DNA of 64,000 bases from Sphingobacterium sp. PCS056 (GTDB lineage Bacteria > Bacteroidota > Bacteroidia > Sphingobacteriales > Sphingobacteriaceae): contig NZ_CP096883.1 in NCBI RefSeq assembly GCF_023273895.1, forward strand, positions 4,898,001 through 4,962,000. The letters are read 5' to 3'. The notes under the pieces were generated by a model. It did no database searches. It saw nothing but the letters and a program-made list of their open reading frames with translations, and had not been told where the DNA came from. The position numbers and the translations under genes are program-made. Positions 45,601-53,562 of this stretch are shown here, one piece after another. Numbering within the stretch: position 1 is the first letter of the stretch; each line of letters opens with the position of its first letter.

Positions 45601-46545
45601 ATGAGCAGATCAAATTTTGAGATTATAACAGAGGCTTTGTCTCATATTGCGAACAAAGTTGCTATTCATAATCATTTGAATTTACAAGACATCAACATTT
45701 ATCTTGAGAACTTTTTCAGAGATATATTGAATATAATTTACTCCGATAGAACTTTTGAAAACCTCAATAATCAAGAAGCCAACTTTACTGCAATTGATTT
45801 AGGTGATGATAAAAAAGATTTAGCCATTCAAGTGACTTCTACAACAACGCTGCAAAAAGTTAGAAAAACCATCACAAAGTACCAAACAGAATACGGTTAT
45901 AACAAAATTATAATGCTTTATGCAAAAGTTGACAAACCTACTCGTTCAGTTGATCTAAATTTAGAGAACAGTATTGAAGTTGAAGAATGGTCAATCAAAG
46001 ATTTATGTAAAAAAATTGAAAATTTAGGTGATGAAAAGATCTTAGAAATTCAGAAGATCGTGCTAAATCAAATCACTCCCTCTTTATACGATAATTATTC
46101 CAAAACCAAGGATATTTCGGCATCGGAGCAATATGATAATTTAGAACAAAAAGATATTAGAAATATCACAGATAAATTATTAGACGTTTGTCCAACAATT
46201 AGTACACACCGCCTACAAAAATATTCGAGAGACATCGCTTCCGGAGAAGCTGAATTAAGTAAATTTTCCGACAGAGAGATAACCTCAATGAAATACAGAA
46301 TTTTTGAAGTATGCCAAGAAGAATTAATTGATTTTTGTGAACTTAATGACACAACGCAAGAAGTTGATTTTATTACTATTAACACATTAATAGAAAAATA
46401 TACTGATCGGGCATCTTTAATTATCCAACAAAAGTCTAAAGACTATAGTTATCCTTTAAAGAATGAAGACCTTCTTAAAAAGGTCGTACTTGCACTTATT
46501 AATGACTGCTATCTATCATTTGACGAAAAAGGCATTTACTCATGA
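45601..46545 (+). CDS. ABC-3C system SMEK-domain protein
   Basis: 314 residues. The first 150 residues match the SMEK domain: NIYLENFFRDILNIIYSDRT, then NFTAIDLGDDKKDLAIQVTS and KVRKTITKYQ. These form a restriction-endonuclease-like fold in the ABC three-component (ABC-3C) conflict systems defined by comparative genomics. The remainder is helical and unassigned. The stop overlaps the next start (ATGA), and an ABC-type ATPase is third, which is the complete ABC-3C order. Confidence 0.82.
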   Translation: MSRSNFEIITEALSHIANKVAIHNHLNLQDINIYLENFFRDILNIIYSDRTFENLNNQEANFTAIDLGDDKKDLAIQVTSTTTLQKVRKTITKYQTEYGYNKIIMLYAKVDKPTRSVDLNLENSIEVEEWSIKDLCKKIENLGDEKILEIQKIVLNQITPSLYDNYSKTKDISASEQYDNLEQKDIRNITDKLLDVCPTISTHRLQKYSRDIASGEAELSKFSDREITSMKYRIFEVCQEELIDFCELNDTTQEVDFITINTLIEKYTDRASLIIQQKSKDYSYPLKNEDLLKKVVLALINDCYLSFDEKGIYS

Positions 46546-47045
46546 ACAATACAAAACAAGAAGCTAAAAAGCGCCTTATGTTTATTCAAAAAGAGGATTA
46601 TAACTTTTTGACATATCACATTTTAATCTTATTAAAAATACTTGGTGCCACTTCTATTGAGAGTAAATTCCAAGATTATAAAAAAATAGCATATTTAATT
46701 CAGTTTTTGTCCACCAAACCAAGATTCAATGAATATTCGAAGGTCGAATTAAGTCAAGCTTACAATCGAAGCCATTTAAAGAAGCAACTAATATCACATC
46801 TTGTCCTCATATTAAAAAATAAAAACTATATCGGAGTACATTTCAATCTACAACGTAACTCACTAGACATATGGCTAATAGAAGAAAATATACCAGAATC
46901 ATTTTTTGATACTAGCCTATTCGTAAGAGAAATAGACAATACCAAAATATTAAAATCGGAATTACCAAGATTAAAGGTACTAACATTAAAAACGATGGTC
47001 GATACCATATTTACAAAAAATAATATTATTACATGGGAAGTTTAA
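46542..47045 (+). CDS. ABC-3C system middle component
   Basis: 167 residues, with no signal or membrane segment. It sits between the SMEK protein and the ABC ATPase, overlapping the first by 4 bp and the second by 13 bp. Helical N-terminal half (YNFLTYHILILLKILGA; KIAYLIQFLSTKP) and a wing-like hairpin (KNKNYIGVHFNLQRNSLDIW) suggest a winged-helix fold, as described for ABC-3C middle components. Function in the family is not experimentally fixed; it probably links ATPase and effector. Confidence 0.7.
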   Translation: MNNTKQEAKKRLMFIQKEDYNFLTYHILILLKILGATSIESKFQDYKKIAYLIQFLSTKPRFNEYSKVELSQAYNRSHLKKQLISHLVLILKNKNYIGVHFNLQRNSLDIWLIEENIPESFFDTSLFVREIDNTKILKSELPRLKVLTLKTMVDTIFTKNNIITWEV

Positions 47046-48949
47046 TAATAAAAAGAGTAAGATATGAGGGTGATCACTATGTCTATGAATCACCTGAACT
47101 AAATAGTGGAATTAACATTATAATAGGTGATAACGGTTCTGGAAAAAGCACTTTCACTTATTTAATAGAATATTGTTTAGGAGGTTATCTAAAGTATTTC
47201 AATGTAGATAATAAAACCGAAAAATACATTGAGATTGTAAGTGACACTAATAATTATGCTGAAATAGAAGTTCTACTAAATGGTGAACTCTATGGTTTCA
47301 AGAGATTTATTGGAGGAAACGTTGTTTATGTCAACTCTGGCGAGGAATACAACTCTTTTCCAATTTATCGGCAACAGTTGGAAGGTACAGTAGAGTCCGA
47401 GATTTTTTCGGACTGGATGTTAGATAAGCTTAGTATAACAAAGCAAGAATTAAACCTAGGAACAAAAACCTGGAAATTAAATATAAACGATCTACTTAGG
47501 TTAATCATTTATGATCAGGACACCCCGTCAAAAAAAATTTATAAAGAACCAACCAACCTTAATTTCGTCACAGACTCACTTCTGATTAGAAAAACGATCT
47601 TTGAGGTATTACTGGGAATATCATCTGATGAATATTTTAGAAAGTTCGAAGAATTCAAAAACATTGAAATTCTTCGAGATAAAGAACATCTAAAAATCGA
47701 AGCATTTAATGAAAGGTATTCTGGAATCGACTTAGATATCGAAAAAATTGAAAAGGATCTAACATCCCAAAATATTGAACTGGAAACCCTTTATAATCAA
47801 AGAGATCTATTTCTTAGCTCTAATAAAAAAGTTGATAAGAAAACACACTTAATATCGGAGATTCAAGAACAAATCATTCAAGACGAGATCGAATTATCAA
47901 CAATAAGTCTTAATATTCAAGCTAACCAAATTGAATTTGAAAAGATATCGAAGTATTTTCAAGCACAGACAAGTGAAATAAATGAAATAGAGAAAATTAT
48001 TTTCACAAATGAAAAATTAAACTTATTCTCTTTTAGATTATGTCCATTTTGTATGAATGAACATGACCCTAAGGAAAATCATTGTCTATGTGGAGCAGAA
48101 ATCAAGGATGAAGATTATGAAAAATTCATTTATTCTTCAAAGGAATATGAGAACATCCTTAAACATAAAAAGAAAAGCCTTGAAACAATCCAGACAGCCT
48201 TAGATTCGTATAGTAGCGATATAAATAAAGGCATTTTAAAAAGAGATTATATCCAAAGCAAAATTAAAGACGCTACGGAAAAACTCAAAGCCCTTATTAA
48301 TTCTACTGATGTAAATAAAAATAATGAAGCAATCGATCATTTGCATGCAGAAATACTGGAGCTAATGAAGAGAATCGAAAGTTATTCTTATAGGAGGAAG
48401 ATTGCCATTGAAAAACAGAAATTAGAAGAGAACTTTAAAAAAGTTACTGAAACATATAAGACGATCAAAACAGAATTGGATGACCTCCAGAAAATTTTCG
48501 ATAAAAATAATCGTGAAATAATTTCAAATTTCAATTCAATTTACCACGATCTAATTACGAAGTCCTCTGCTGATGCAAACGCAGCCGAAATCAATGAAGA
48601 CTATATGCCTATAATTGATCAGGGTATCTATAAAAATAAAAGTGCTGGTGTTCCGGTTAGATTAATATACTATTACACAATATTAGCTTTAGCAATCAAA
48701 TATAAAACGGTTAAACACCCCAGACTTTTAATAATTGATACTCCTGAAGACTCAGGAATTGATGACGATAATCTTAAAAACGATCTCTTATTACTTCAAA
48801 AAGTACTAAGTAATGTAAATGCAGATAGTGAATCATACCAGGTAATATTGACCACAGGACTTGAAAAATACCCTTCTGAATTTGGTCCGTACATTATCGA
48901 ACGATTCAACAAGAAGGATGAAGGGAAGTTTATATTAAACGAGAAATAA
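47033..48949 (+). CDS. ABC-3C system SMC/Rad50-like ATPase
   Basis: 638 residues. Walker A is IIIGDNGSGKSTFTYLIEYC near residue 28. Two long coiled-coil arms flank a cysteine cluster (CPFCMNEHD and CLCGAEI, about residues 337-357) that should bind zinc at the hinge. Walker B is HPRLLIIDTPEDSGIDDDNL. Such ATPases act with SMEK-type effectors in conflict systems. The two short overlaps upstream imply tight stoichiometry. Confidence 0.85.
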   Translation: MGSLIIKRVRYEGDHYVYESPELNSGINIIIGDNGSGKSTFTYLIEYCLGGYLKYFNVDNKTEKYIEIVSDTNNYAEIEVLLNGELYGFKRFIGGNVVYVNSGEEYNSFPIYRQQLEGTVESEIFSDWMLDKLSITKQELNLGTKTWKLNINDLLRLIIYDQDTPSKKIYKEPTNLNFVTDSLLIRKTIFEVLLGISSDEYFRKFEEFKNIEILRDKEHLKIEAFNERYSGIDLDIEKIEKDLTSQNIELETLYNQRDLFLSSNKKVDKKTHLISEIQEQIIQDEIELSTISLNIQANQIEFEKISKYFQAQTSEINEIEKIIFTNEKLNLFSFRLCPFCMNEHDPKENHCLCGAEIKDEDYEKFIYSSKEYENILKHKKKSLETIQTALDSYSSDINKGILKRDYIQSKIKDATEKLKALINSTDVNKNNEAIDHLHAEILELMKRIESYSYRRKIAIEKQKLEENFKKVTETYKTIKTELDDLQKIFDKNNREIISNFNSIYHDLITKSSADANAAEINEDYMPIIDQGIYKNKSAGVPVRLIYYYTILALAIKYKTVKHPRLLIIDTPEDSGIDDDNLKNDLLLLQKVLSNVNADSESYQVILTTGLEKYPSEFGPYIIERFNKKDEGKFILNEK

Positions 48950-49026
48950 AACATCAATTGGTATGTAATAGCTTATGTTTTTTCAACAACTAGTATATGC
49001 GTAAAACCCGCGATTTTAAGTATAAA

Positions 49027-49052
49027 AAAGGTTGAATTTTACTTCAACCTTT
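49027..49052. terminator. Bidirectional terminator
   Basis: AAAGGTTGAA / TTCAACCTTT with a 6-nt loop. A T-run on the minus strand makes it strong for the 49060-49347 gene, and it also lies 78 bp after the ABC ATPase stop. Confidence 0.7.
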
Positions 49053-49059
49053 CTTTGCT

Positions 49060-49347
49060 TTATTTAGCTCCCAATAACTTTAACTTTTCACTGAGGTCGG
49101 TCAGCCCTGCTTTGGTCAGGCAATCTACCGATAAGGATTTAAGCTCTTTTAAATCGTCTTCCGGAATAGTACTGAGCAATCCGGTTTTATCCTGCTCTTT
49201 GGCTTCTAGCCCCAACTCAATAACCTGATTGAGTAATAATACATTTTTTCGGGAAATCCTTAAATCGATCTTCACGACCTCCCCCATGCCTGGAATACTT
49301 AAAATTGTATCAAACACCTTCGCTACATCATTCGTCGTCATATCCAT
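49060..49347 (-). CDS. Small conserved-type ICE protein
   Basis: About 95 residues from ATG 49345-49347 (MDMTTNDVAKVFDTILSIPG). ATG at 49341 is also possible, and an upstream in-frame start at 49377 seems less likely. The first half (VKIDLRISRKNVLLLNQVIE) is the most conserved-looking part and predicts helix. No signal or membrane segment. Similar short proteins occur beside transfer genes in related elements by recollection. It is preceded by the repeat at 49402 and separated from traQ by a terminator. Confidence 0.65.
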   Translation of the reverse strand: MDMTTNDVAKVFDTILSIPGMGEVVKIDLRISRKNVLLLNQVIELGLEAKEQDKTGLLSTIPEDDLKELKSLSVDCLTKAGLTDLSEKLKLLGAK

Positions 49348-49401
49348 TCGGTTTTTATACATTAAACATTTATACAAAAATACGGCTAAAAAGCGTAGGA
49401 C

Positions 49402-49424
49402 ACCTACTCAAAATATGGGGAGGT
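49402..49424 (-). repeat. Shared promoter-region motif, copy a
   Basis: On the minus strand this reads ACCTCCCCATATTTTGAGTA followed by GG. Copy b (50761-50782) agrees at about 20 of 22 positions, and a looser copy c is at 52920. It lies upstream of the 49347 gene start. Confidence 0.5.
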
Positions 49425-49439
49425 CATGTGTAAAAAAAA

Positions 49440-49459
49440 CCGCTTCAAAAATGAAGCGG
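49440..49459 (-). terminator. Intrinsic terminator after traQ
   Basis: CCGCTTCA / TGAAGCGG with loop AAAA. On the minus strand a run of T follows. It ends the traO-traQ transcript, so the 49347 gene must have its own promoter. Confidence 0.75.
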
Positions 49460-49482
49460 CTTTCATACGAATTAAAATCCAT

Positions 49483-49932
49483 TTACTTACCTTGAGCGAC
49501 TTCGTTCTCCGGCATAAATTTTACGATCTTCTTTTTGATATGTCCGAAGTTATCTTTGACCGTAACCTCAAAAAAATGATCCGTATCACTGTGGGACGTG
49601 TACTTTAATTTAAAAGTTCTATCATTAAGTACATAATCAATATTCTGACCTAAGAAATCTCCATTTTCATCCTGTACAGTTCCCGTACCCATAAACTGAA
49701 TAAAGCTAACTTTATACGTTGTACTTGGTTCCTGTCCAAGTGGAACGATACGGAACTTTAAATCCTGCGTTCCGTACTTGGCGATAATAGAAGTTCCCAC
49801 TTCCATCGTAAGATTGAAATCGAACCCGGTAACAACAGGTTCTTCCGGTCTATAAATACTAAGTTCATTTTTGTCACAGCCTGTTAATGCTAAAGCCATC
49901 AAAATCACCAATCCTAAAAATAAATTTTTCAT
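49483..49932 (-). CDS. traQ: Conjugative transposon protein TraQ (DUF3872 lipoprotein)
   Basis: About 149 residues from ATG 49930-49932, chosen because GGAGGG lies just upstream; the TTG 6 bp earlier is less likely. A lipobox is seen at LALTGC, so the mature protein is probably a lipoprotein. EVGTSIIAKYGTQDLKFRIV and TTYKVSFIQFMGTGTVQDEN are DUF3872 features. TraQ is a required part of the CTnDOT-type channel. It is encoded after traO but before the accessory block, not behind traN as in CTnDOT. Confidence 0.85.
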   Translation of the reverse strand: MKNLFLGLVILMALALTGCDKNELSIYRPEEPVVTGFDFNLTMEVGTSIIAKYGTQDLKFRIVPLGQEPSTTYKVSFIQFMGTGTVQDENGDFLGQNIDYVLNDRTFKLKYTSHSDTDHFFEVTVKDNFGHIKKKIVKFMPENEVAQGK

Positions 49933-49944
49933 ACCCAAACCCTC

Positions 49945-50523
49945 CTATCTATTAATCAAAAACCTGACACCTATTCCTACTTGACCATTAAATTTATCAA
50001 GCGCTTTGAACAACACCCGCTCTCGCCCGGTCGCGAAAACGATTATCTTGTCTGAAGGGAAAAACTCAACTTCTAATGTAGCTGCGCCTCCAAAAATAAA
50101 ATGGTCCTGGTTCAACAGAATAGCCTGGTCATATAAAGTATGTCTTCCCCAGTTGATCCGTTCATACCCGGCAATACCGCTTAAACCAGCGGAGATCACA
50201 AGGTCCTGCTTACAGTCGTAAACCAATGGAAAATAATGACCGATCTCACCAGTAAACTGCGCCAGCTTAATAGAACCGTCTTGATAATCATACTTCTTGT
50301 GGTAGAACTCGCCTCCCGCCACCCATTTGCTGTCAATTCCAGTATAGATATTAGCAGCAACTCCACCAAAAAATGTCGGGTTCTGCTGCTTACCAAAAAA
50401 ATACCCGTTTGCCAGACCTCCCCTGACTTCAAGAGCGACTTCACCCTTTTCAAAACGTTGCGCACGAACAACGTTTGCCACCAGCATAAATGCCAGCACA
50501 AAATACATCATGTACTTTTTCAT
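49945..50523 (-). CDS. traO: Conjugative transposon protein TraO
   Basis: 192 residues from ATG 50521-50523 (MKKYMMYFVLAFMLVANVVR, signal peptide). The long upstream open frame to 50676 is treated as leader. The mature part reads EVALEVRGGLANGYFFGKQQ and KIIVFATGRERVLFKALDKF, giving a beta-barrel-like alternation with closing GQVGIGVRFLI. It should be an outer-membrane or periplasmic channel part. It is separated from the other tra genes by 24 kb. Confidence 0.86.
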   Translation of the reverse strand: MKKYMMYFVLAFMLVANVVRAQRFEKGEVALEVRGGLANGYFFGKQQNPTFFGGVAANIYTGIDSKWVAGGEFYHKKYDYQDGSIKLAQFTGEIGHYFPLVYDCKQDLVISAGLSGIAGYERINWGRHTLYDQAILLNQDHFIFGGAATLEVEFFPSDKIIVFATGRERVLFKALDKFNGQVGIGVRFLINR

Positions 50524-50731
50524 TCGATTTGTTTTTATGAATTTGTTAATAGACCTTTTGGGTTGATTAACGTGTTGTGGTAACTGGGAAACAAAAGAGG
50601 TGAAATGAAAAAGATGATGTTGACCCGGAATGAAGTGCATTCCATAAAGTAAATAAAGAAAATAACCAAACCCCATCTTAACCTCCTACGCTATACTTTC
50701 TCTAATGAGCTGTCCTACTCAAAAACTTATA

Positions 50732-50739
50732 CAAAGTTA
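50732..50739 (-). promoter_or_regulatory. -7 box (TAACTTTG) upstream of traO
   Basis: Minus-strand TAACTTTG, the same octamer as before the FecI-like gene. It implies a leader of about 200 nt before traO. The shared motif copy b lies just upstream of it. The rest of 50524-50864 holds no gene that I can support. Confidence 0.45.
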
Positions 50740-50760
50740 TATACCGGAAATGAATTTATC

Positions 50761-50782
50761 CTAATCAAAATATGGGGAGGTG
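50761..50782 (-). repeat. Shared promoter-region motif, copy b
   Basis: On the minus strand this reads ACCTCCCCATATTTTGATTA followed by GG, next to the -7 box used for traO. It also marks the left edge of the CD-NTase/SLATT cassette. Confidence 0.5.
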
Positions 50783-50810
50783 TTATTAAGTCTTTCCTAT
50801 TTTGCAACCA

Positions 50811-50839
50811 CAAAAAAAGCCAATGCTATTGCACTGGCT
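50811..50839 (-). terminator. Terminator after the CD-NTase gene
   Basis: AGCCAATGC / GCACTGGCT with a TATT loop and one mismatch; on the minus strand it is followed by seven T. It lies 26 bp beyond the CD-NTase stop. Confidence 0.65.
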
Positions 50840-50864
50840 TAAAGTTGTATGATACTACTTTTCG

Positions 50865-52154
50865 TTAAACGTTACTGATTGGAACATCAATTCGATCCCT
50901 TGCTACGCAATATCCATCTTTTATAATGTAACACTCAACAAAATGCCCCCCTTCAAAGTCTGAACTTTCTTTTCTCATATTGCCTGATAAGTTACTTTCG
51001 AGGATTTCACCCCGAAGAGTATTTCTCTGTTTAGCAATCCAACCTTCATTTTTTACTTTCCATAATACGTTATACGGTTCCTCAACATCCGTTGATTCAA
51101 TAAAAAATTTAAGCTTTTTGTTCTTCCGTAAAAATTTCACTGTACGTAAAAGTTCTGTTCTGAACCCAGCTTGTTGGACTTCACAGTTTATCCGCAACAT
51201 ATTGCTAATATCCATCGGATACCGCTCTTCAATATATTGTTCATTCGCAACATAGTTATAGCTTCTTTCTTTGATAACTTGAGGATACGGAAAGACTTTT
51301 CCAAAGACCAGACGCCATATCTCGTAAACCGTATCTTCATCATTTTTGGATATGGCATTCTCTATATTTTTAACAGCCTTCTTTGCCTTTGATTTAAAAT
51401 TTGAATTCTTCTTCTTATAAACATGCTGATTACTTCCTGGAGCGAACCAGTAGGCGCGATTGTCATTAAGTTCACTTAAATACGCAAAGAAATCTTTAAC
51501 CAAAACGTCATAATCAGCATAGCCGTAATCGGCGTATTCCTTATTAGCAGAAAAAAAATTGTAAACAAATGTATCAATTAAAAGACCTCCAATTTTCACA
51601 CCACATTTGTTTTTCCATGCTCTTACAATCCGACATAAATTGACAACATTACCATTGCATTGATCGTCCAATTCTTTTAAGCTGGCTGCTTCTGGCGAAG
51701 GATCAGTTTTTTTCCAACGACCTCCATTATTTGAATCTGCGTAAGTGTAGCTTCCGTCTGCCTCAAGAAATGCAGGACAGACTTCAATAAAGTCGTTGGT
51801 AAATTGTATTACAACAACCTGACCGTCTCCCCTAATCTTTGATGAAGAATATGTTTTCAAAAGTGACTTTTTTACGTCCTGTAACAATTGACTTTGCCCA
51901 TTTCCTTCTCGATTATTGTACGTATAATAGAGTTCATCCGGTAGAACAAATAAAAGATCAAGGTCGCTGACACCATTAATCGCAGTGTCACGACCATAAC
52001 TCCCCACATAGATACCATTATCTACTTTAGATTCAATATCGCGGAAATCTCTGTTAAGTCTTTGGGTTATTAAACCGAATCTATTTTCTATACTACTTTG
52101 GTTTTGGACGATAAGGTTACTGGCAAAATCTTGGAAGGTTTGGTATACATCCAT
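50865..52154 (-). CDS. CBASS-type CD-NTase (SMODS/AGS-C) nucleotidyltransferase
   Basis: 429 residues. The nucleotidyltransferase motif is GSYGRDTAINGVSDLDLLFV with Gly51-Ser52 and the metal ligands Asp64 and Asp66; the third carboxylate appears to be Glu124 in FIEVCPAF, a conservative change from Asp. The C-terminal 90 residues look like the AGS-C sensor found after such enzymes (LRINCEVQQAGFRTELLRTV, GGHFVECYI). It should make a cyclic or linear oligonucleotide upon infection. Its start overlaps the SLATT gene by 38 bp. The nucleotide product cannot be read from sequence. Confidence 0.85.
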   Translation of the reverse strand: MDVYQTFQDFASNLIVQNQSSIENRFGLITQRLNRDFRDIESKVDNGIYVGSYGRDTAINGVSDLDLLFVLPDELYYTYNNREGNGQSQLLQDVKKSLLKTYSSSKIRGDGQVVVIQFTNDFIEVCPAFLEADGSYTYADSNNGGRWKKTDPSPEAASLKELDDQCNGNVVNLCRIVRAWKNKCGVKIGGLLIDTFVYNFFSANKEYADYGYADYDVLVKDFFAYLSELNDNRAYWFAPGSNQHVYKKKNSNFKSKAKKAVKNIENAISKNDEDTVYEIWRLVFGKVFPYPQVIKERSYNYVANEQYIEERYPMDISNMLRINCEVQQAGFRTELLRTVKFLRKNKKLKFFIESTDVEEPYNVLWKVKNEGWIAKQRNTLRGEILESNLSGNMRKESSDFEGGHFVECYIIKDGYCVARDRIDVPISNV

Positions 52155-52725
52155 AAAATAAATAAATCAAAATTATAATGATAATAAGTAACAGCACGCT
52201 TGCAAGTGATCTCGGTAGTTTATCTTTAAAAAATGTAAGTTTTAATTCTTTTACAACCCAGTCTGGTTGTGATTCATAAAAGAATTTAAAATGCGCATAC
52301 CATTGAGAAAGGAACACCTGCTTACTGATTGTGTTTGAATAGAAATCGTTAAGAATATCTTTATACTCATTTTCGTAGTTTTTATAATCGAAATTATTAT
52401 CCCCACTAACTTTATAGTACAGATCTCTAGTTTGATTAAATAGTTTTGTCAATCGTATCCCTTCATTATTATAATCGTCGACCTTCCCTTTGAAAACATC
52501 GATATACATTATACCGATCCCGACAAAAATCAAGATAATTGATAGCTCTTTATCAAAAGGTATATTGTTATATGCAATCTGAATAATACCGATGGCTAAA
52601 GAAACAAATCCGATCCAACTTGGCAACTTATTTATAATATCGTAAGATGCAAAATTTTTCTTTGCCCCGAAACCAATATCATACCCTTTTTGAGCTAACG
52701 TATTTAAAAACTTATCTTGATTCAT
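52117..52725 (-). CDS. SLATT-domain membrane effector of the CBASS system
   Basis: 202 residues. Two membrane helices lie near residues 36-53 (SWIGFVSLAIGIIQIAY) and 60-77 (LSIILIFVGIGIMYIDVF), with a third at 173-194 (SLASVLLLIIIIILIYLFYG). The start AKKNFASYDIINKLPSWIGF suits the SLATT family, which are thought to be pore-forming effectors in nucleotide-signalling conflict systems. It is upstream of and overlaps the CD-NTase. Expected action: membrane damage after activation by the nucleotide, from family knowledge. Confidence 0.8.
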   Translation of the reverse strand: MNQDKFLNTLAQKGYDIGFGAKKNFASYDIINKLPSWIGFVSLAIGIIQIAYNNIPFDKELSIILIFVGIGIMYIDVFKGKVDDYNNEGIRLTKLFNQTRDLYYKVSGDNNFDYKNYENEYKDILNDFYSNTISKQVFLSQWYAHFKFFYESQPDWVVKELKLTFFKDKLPRSLASVLLLIIIIILIYLFYGCIPNLPRFCQ

Positions 52726-52916
52726 TATTCTTTCACTTTGGCTAATAGTTCTTTTGAAAACATCAAAAAATCGATGTTTTTCGATTACACTAACATACGA
52801 AAATTAACTGATGAAATTCTTCTTATTGATATTACATATTAACAATTCTACGTTCTATATTTCTTACCAATTTTTCGATTCTCTCCAACATTATTATTAA
52901 TTACGTAAATATGAAC

Positions 52917-52940
52917 CACCACCTCAAAATATAATGAGGT
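52917..52940 (-). repeat. Shared promoter-region motif, copy c (diverged)
   Basis: On the minus strand this reads ACCTCATTATATTTTGAGGT, related to copies a and b (ACCTC, ATATTTTGA and GG shared). It marks the right edge of the CBASS cassette, about 190 bp before the SLATT start. The rest of 52726-53040 holds no gene I can support. Confidence 0.4.
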
Positions 52941-53042
52941 AACAATGATCAGAAAATCAATCATTAACTTTGACCTTCTACTACGCACAAAAAACCTTCC
53001 CATTTTAAAAGTATCCTGAAACCTTTAAGTAAAACTTAGGGA

Positions 53043-53090
53043 GTTTGCAACGTTCCTGCAAACGGCCAGATGTCCGGTTGTATCACAACC
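53043..53090. other. Candidate origin of transfer (oriT)
   Basis: Two perfect inverted repeats in 48 bp: GTTTGCA-ACGTTCC-TGCAAAC (53043-53063) and GGTTGT-ATC-ACAACC (53076-53090). They lie about 90 bp before the mob genes, where Bacteroidota oriT sites are usually found. The second hairpin is followed by CCTTTTTT, so it could instead be a terminator. The nick site cannot be named. Confidence 0.45.
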
Positions 53091-53178
53091 GCCTTTTTTG
53101 ATCTTATACTCGGAACTCGTAGATCAGGACAAAATAACGTTAAAATGAAGCTTGAACGATTAAAAATGATAGGTGAAG

Positions 53179-53562
53179 ATGGAAAATCAAGCAAAAACAA
53201 AATGGTTGCATGTACGGCTATCAGAGGAAGAATACCGTACAGTAAATAAACATTTCGGCACTTCGACAAGCCGAAAATTAAGTCAATATGTTCGCGACAA
53301 ACTACTCGAACGACCCATAGTAAAAGCTTACCGGGATAAATCCAATGACGATTTAATGGCAGAACTAATCCCTTTGCGCTTGGAGTTAAACCGCATCGGA
53401 AACAACTACAATCAGGCTGTAAAAAAACTTCATACGCTTAAAACGATTGGAGAGTTTAAAGCCTGGATCATGCAGCATGATATCGAAAAACAGACACTGT
53501 TTAACAAGATCGAGGAGATAAAAAACCTGATCCAAAAGTATGCGGAAAGATGGTTGCAATAA
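53179..53562 (+). CDS. MobC-like relaxosome accessory protein
   Basis: About 127 residues from ATG 53179; a GTG 6 bp earlier is also open. WLHVRLSEEEYRTVNKHFGT followed by SRKLSQYVRDKLLER fits a ribbon-helix-helix DNA-binding protein, and the later LELNRIGNNYNQAVKKLHTL is the conserved MobC helix. It should bind oriT and help the relaxase. It overlaps the relaxase gene by 13 bp. Confidence 0.85.
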   Translation: MENQAKTKWLHVRLSEEEYRTVNKHFGTSTSRKLSQYVRDKLLERPIVKAYRDKSNDDLMAELIPLRLELNRIGNNYNQAVKKLHTLKTIGEFKAWIMQHDIEKQTLFNKIEEIKNLIQKYAERWLQ

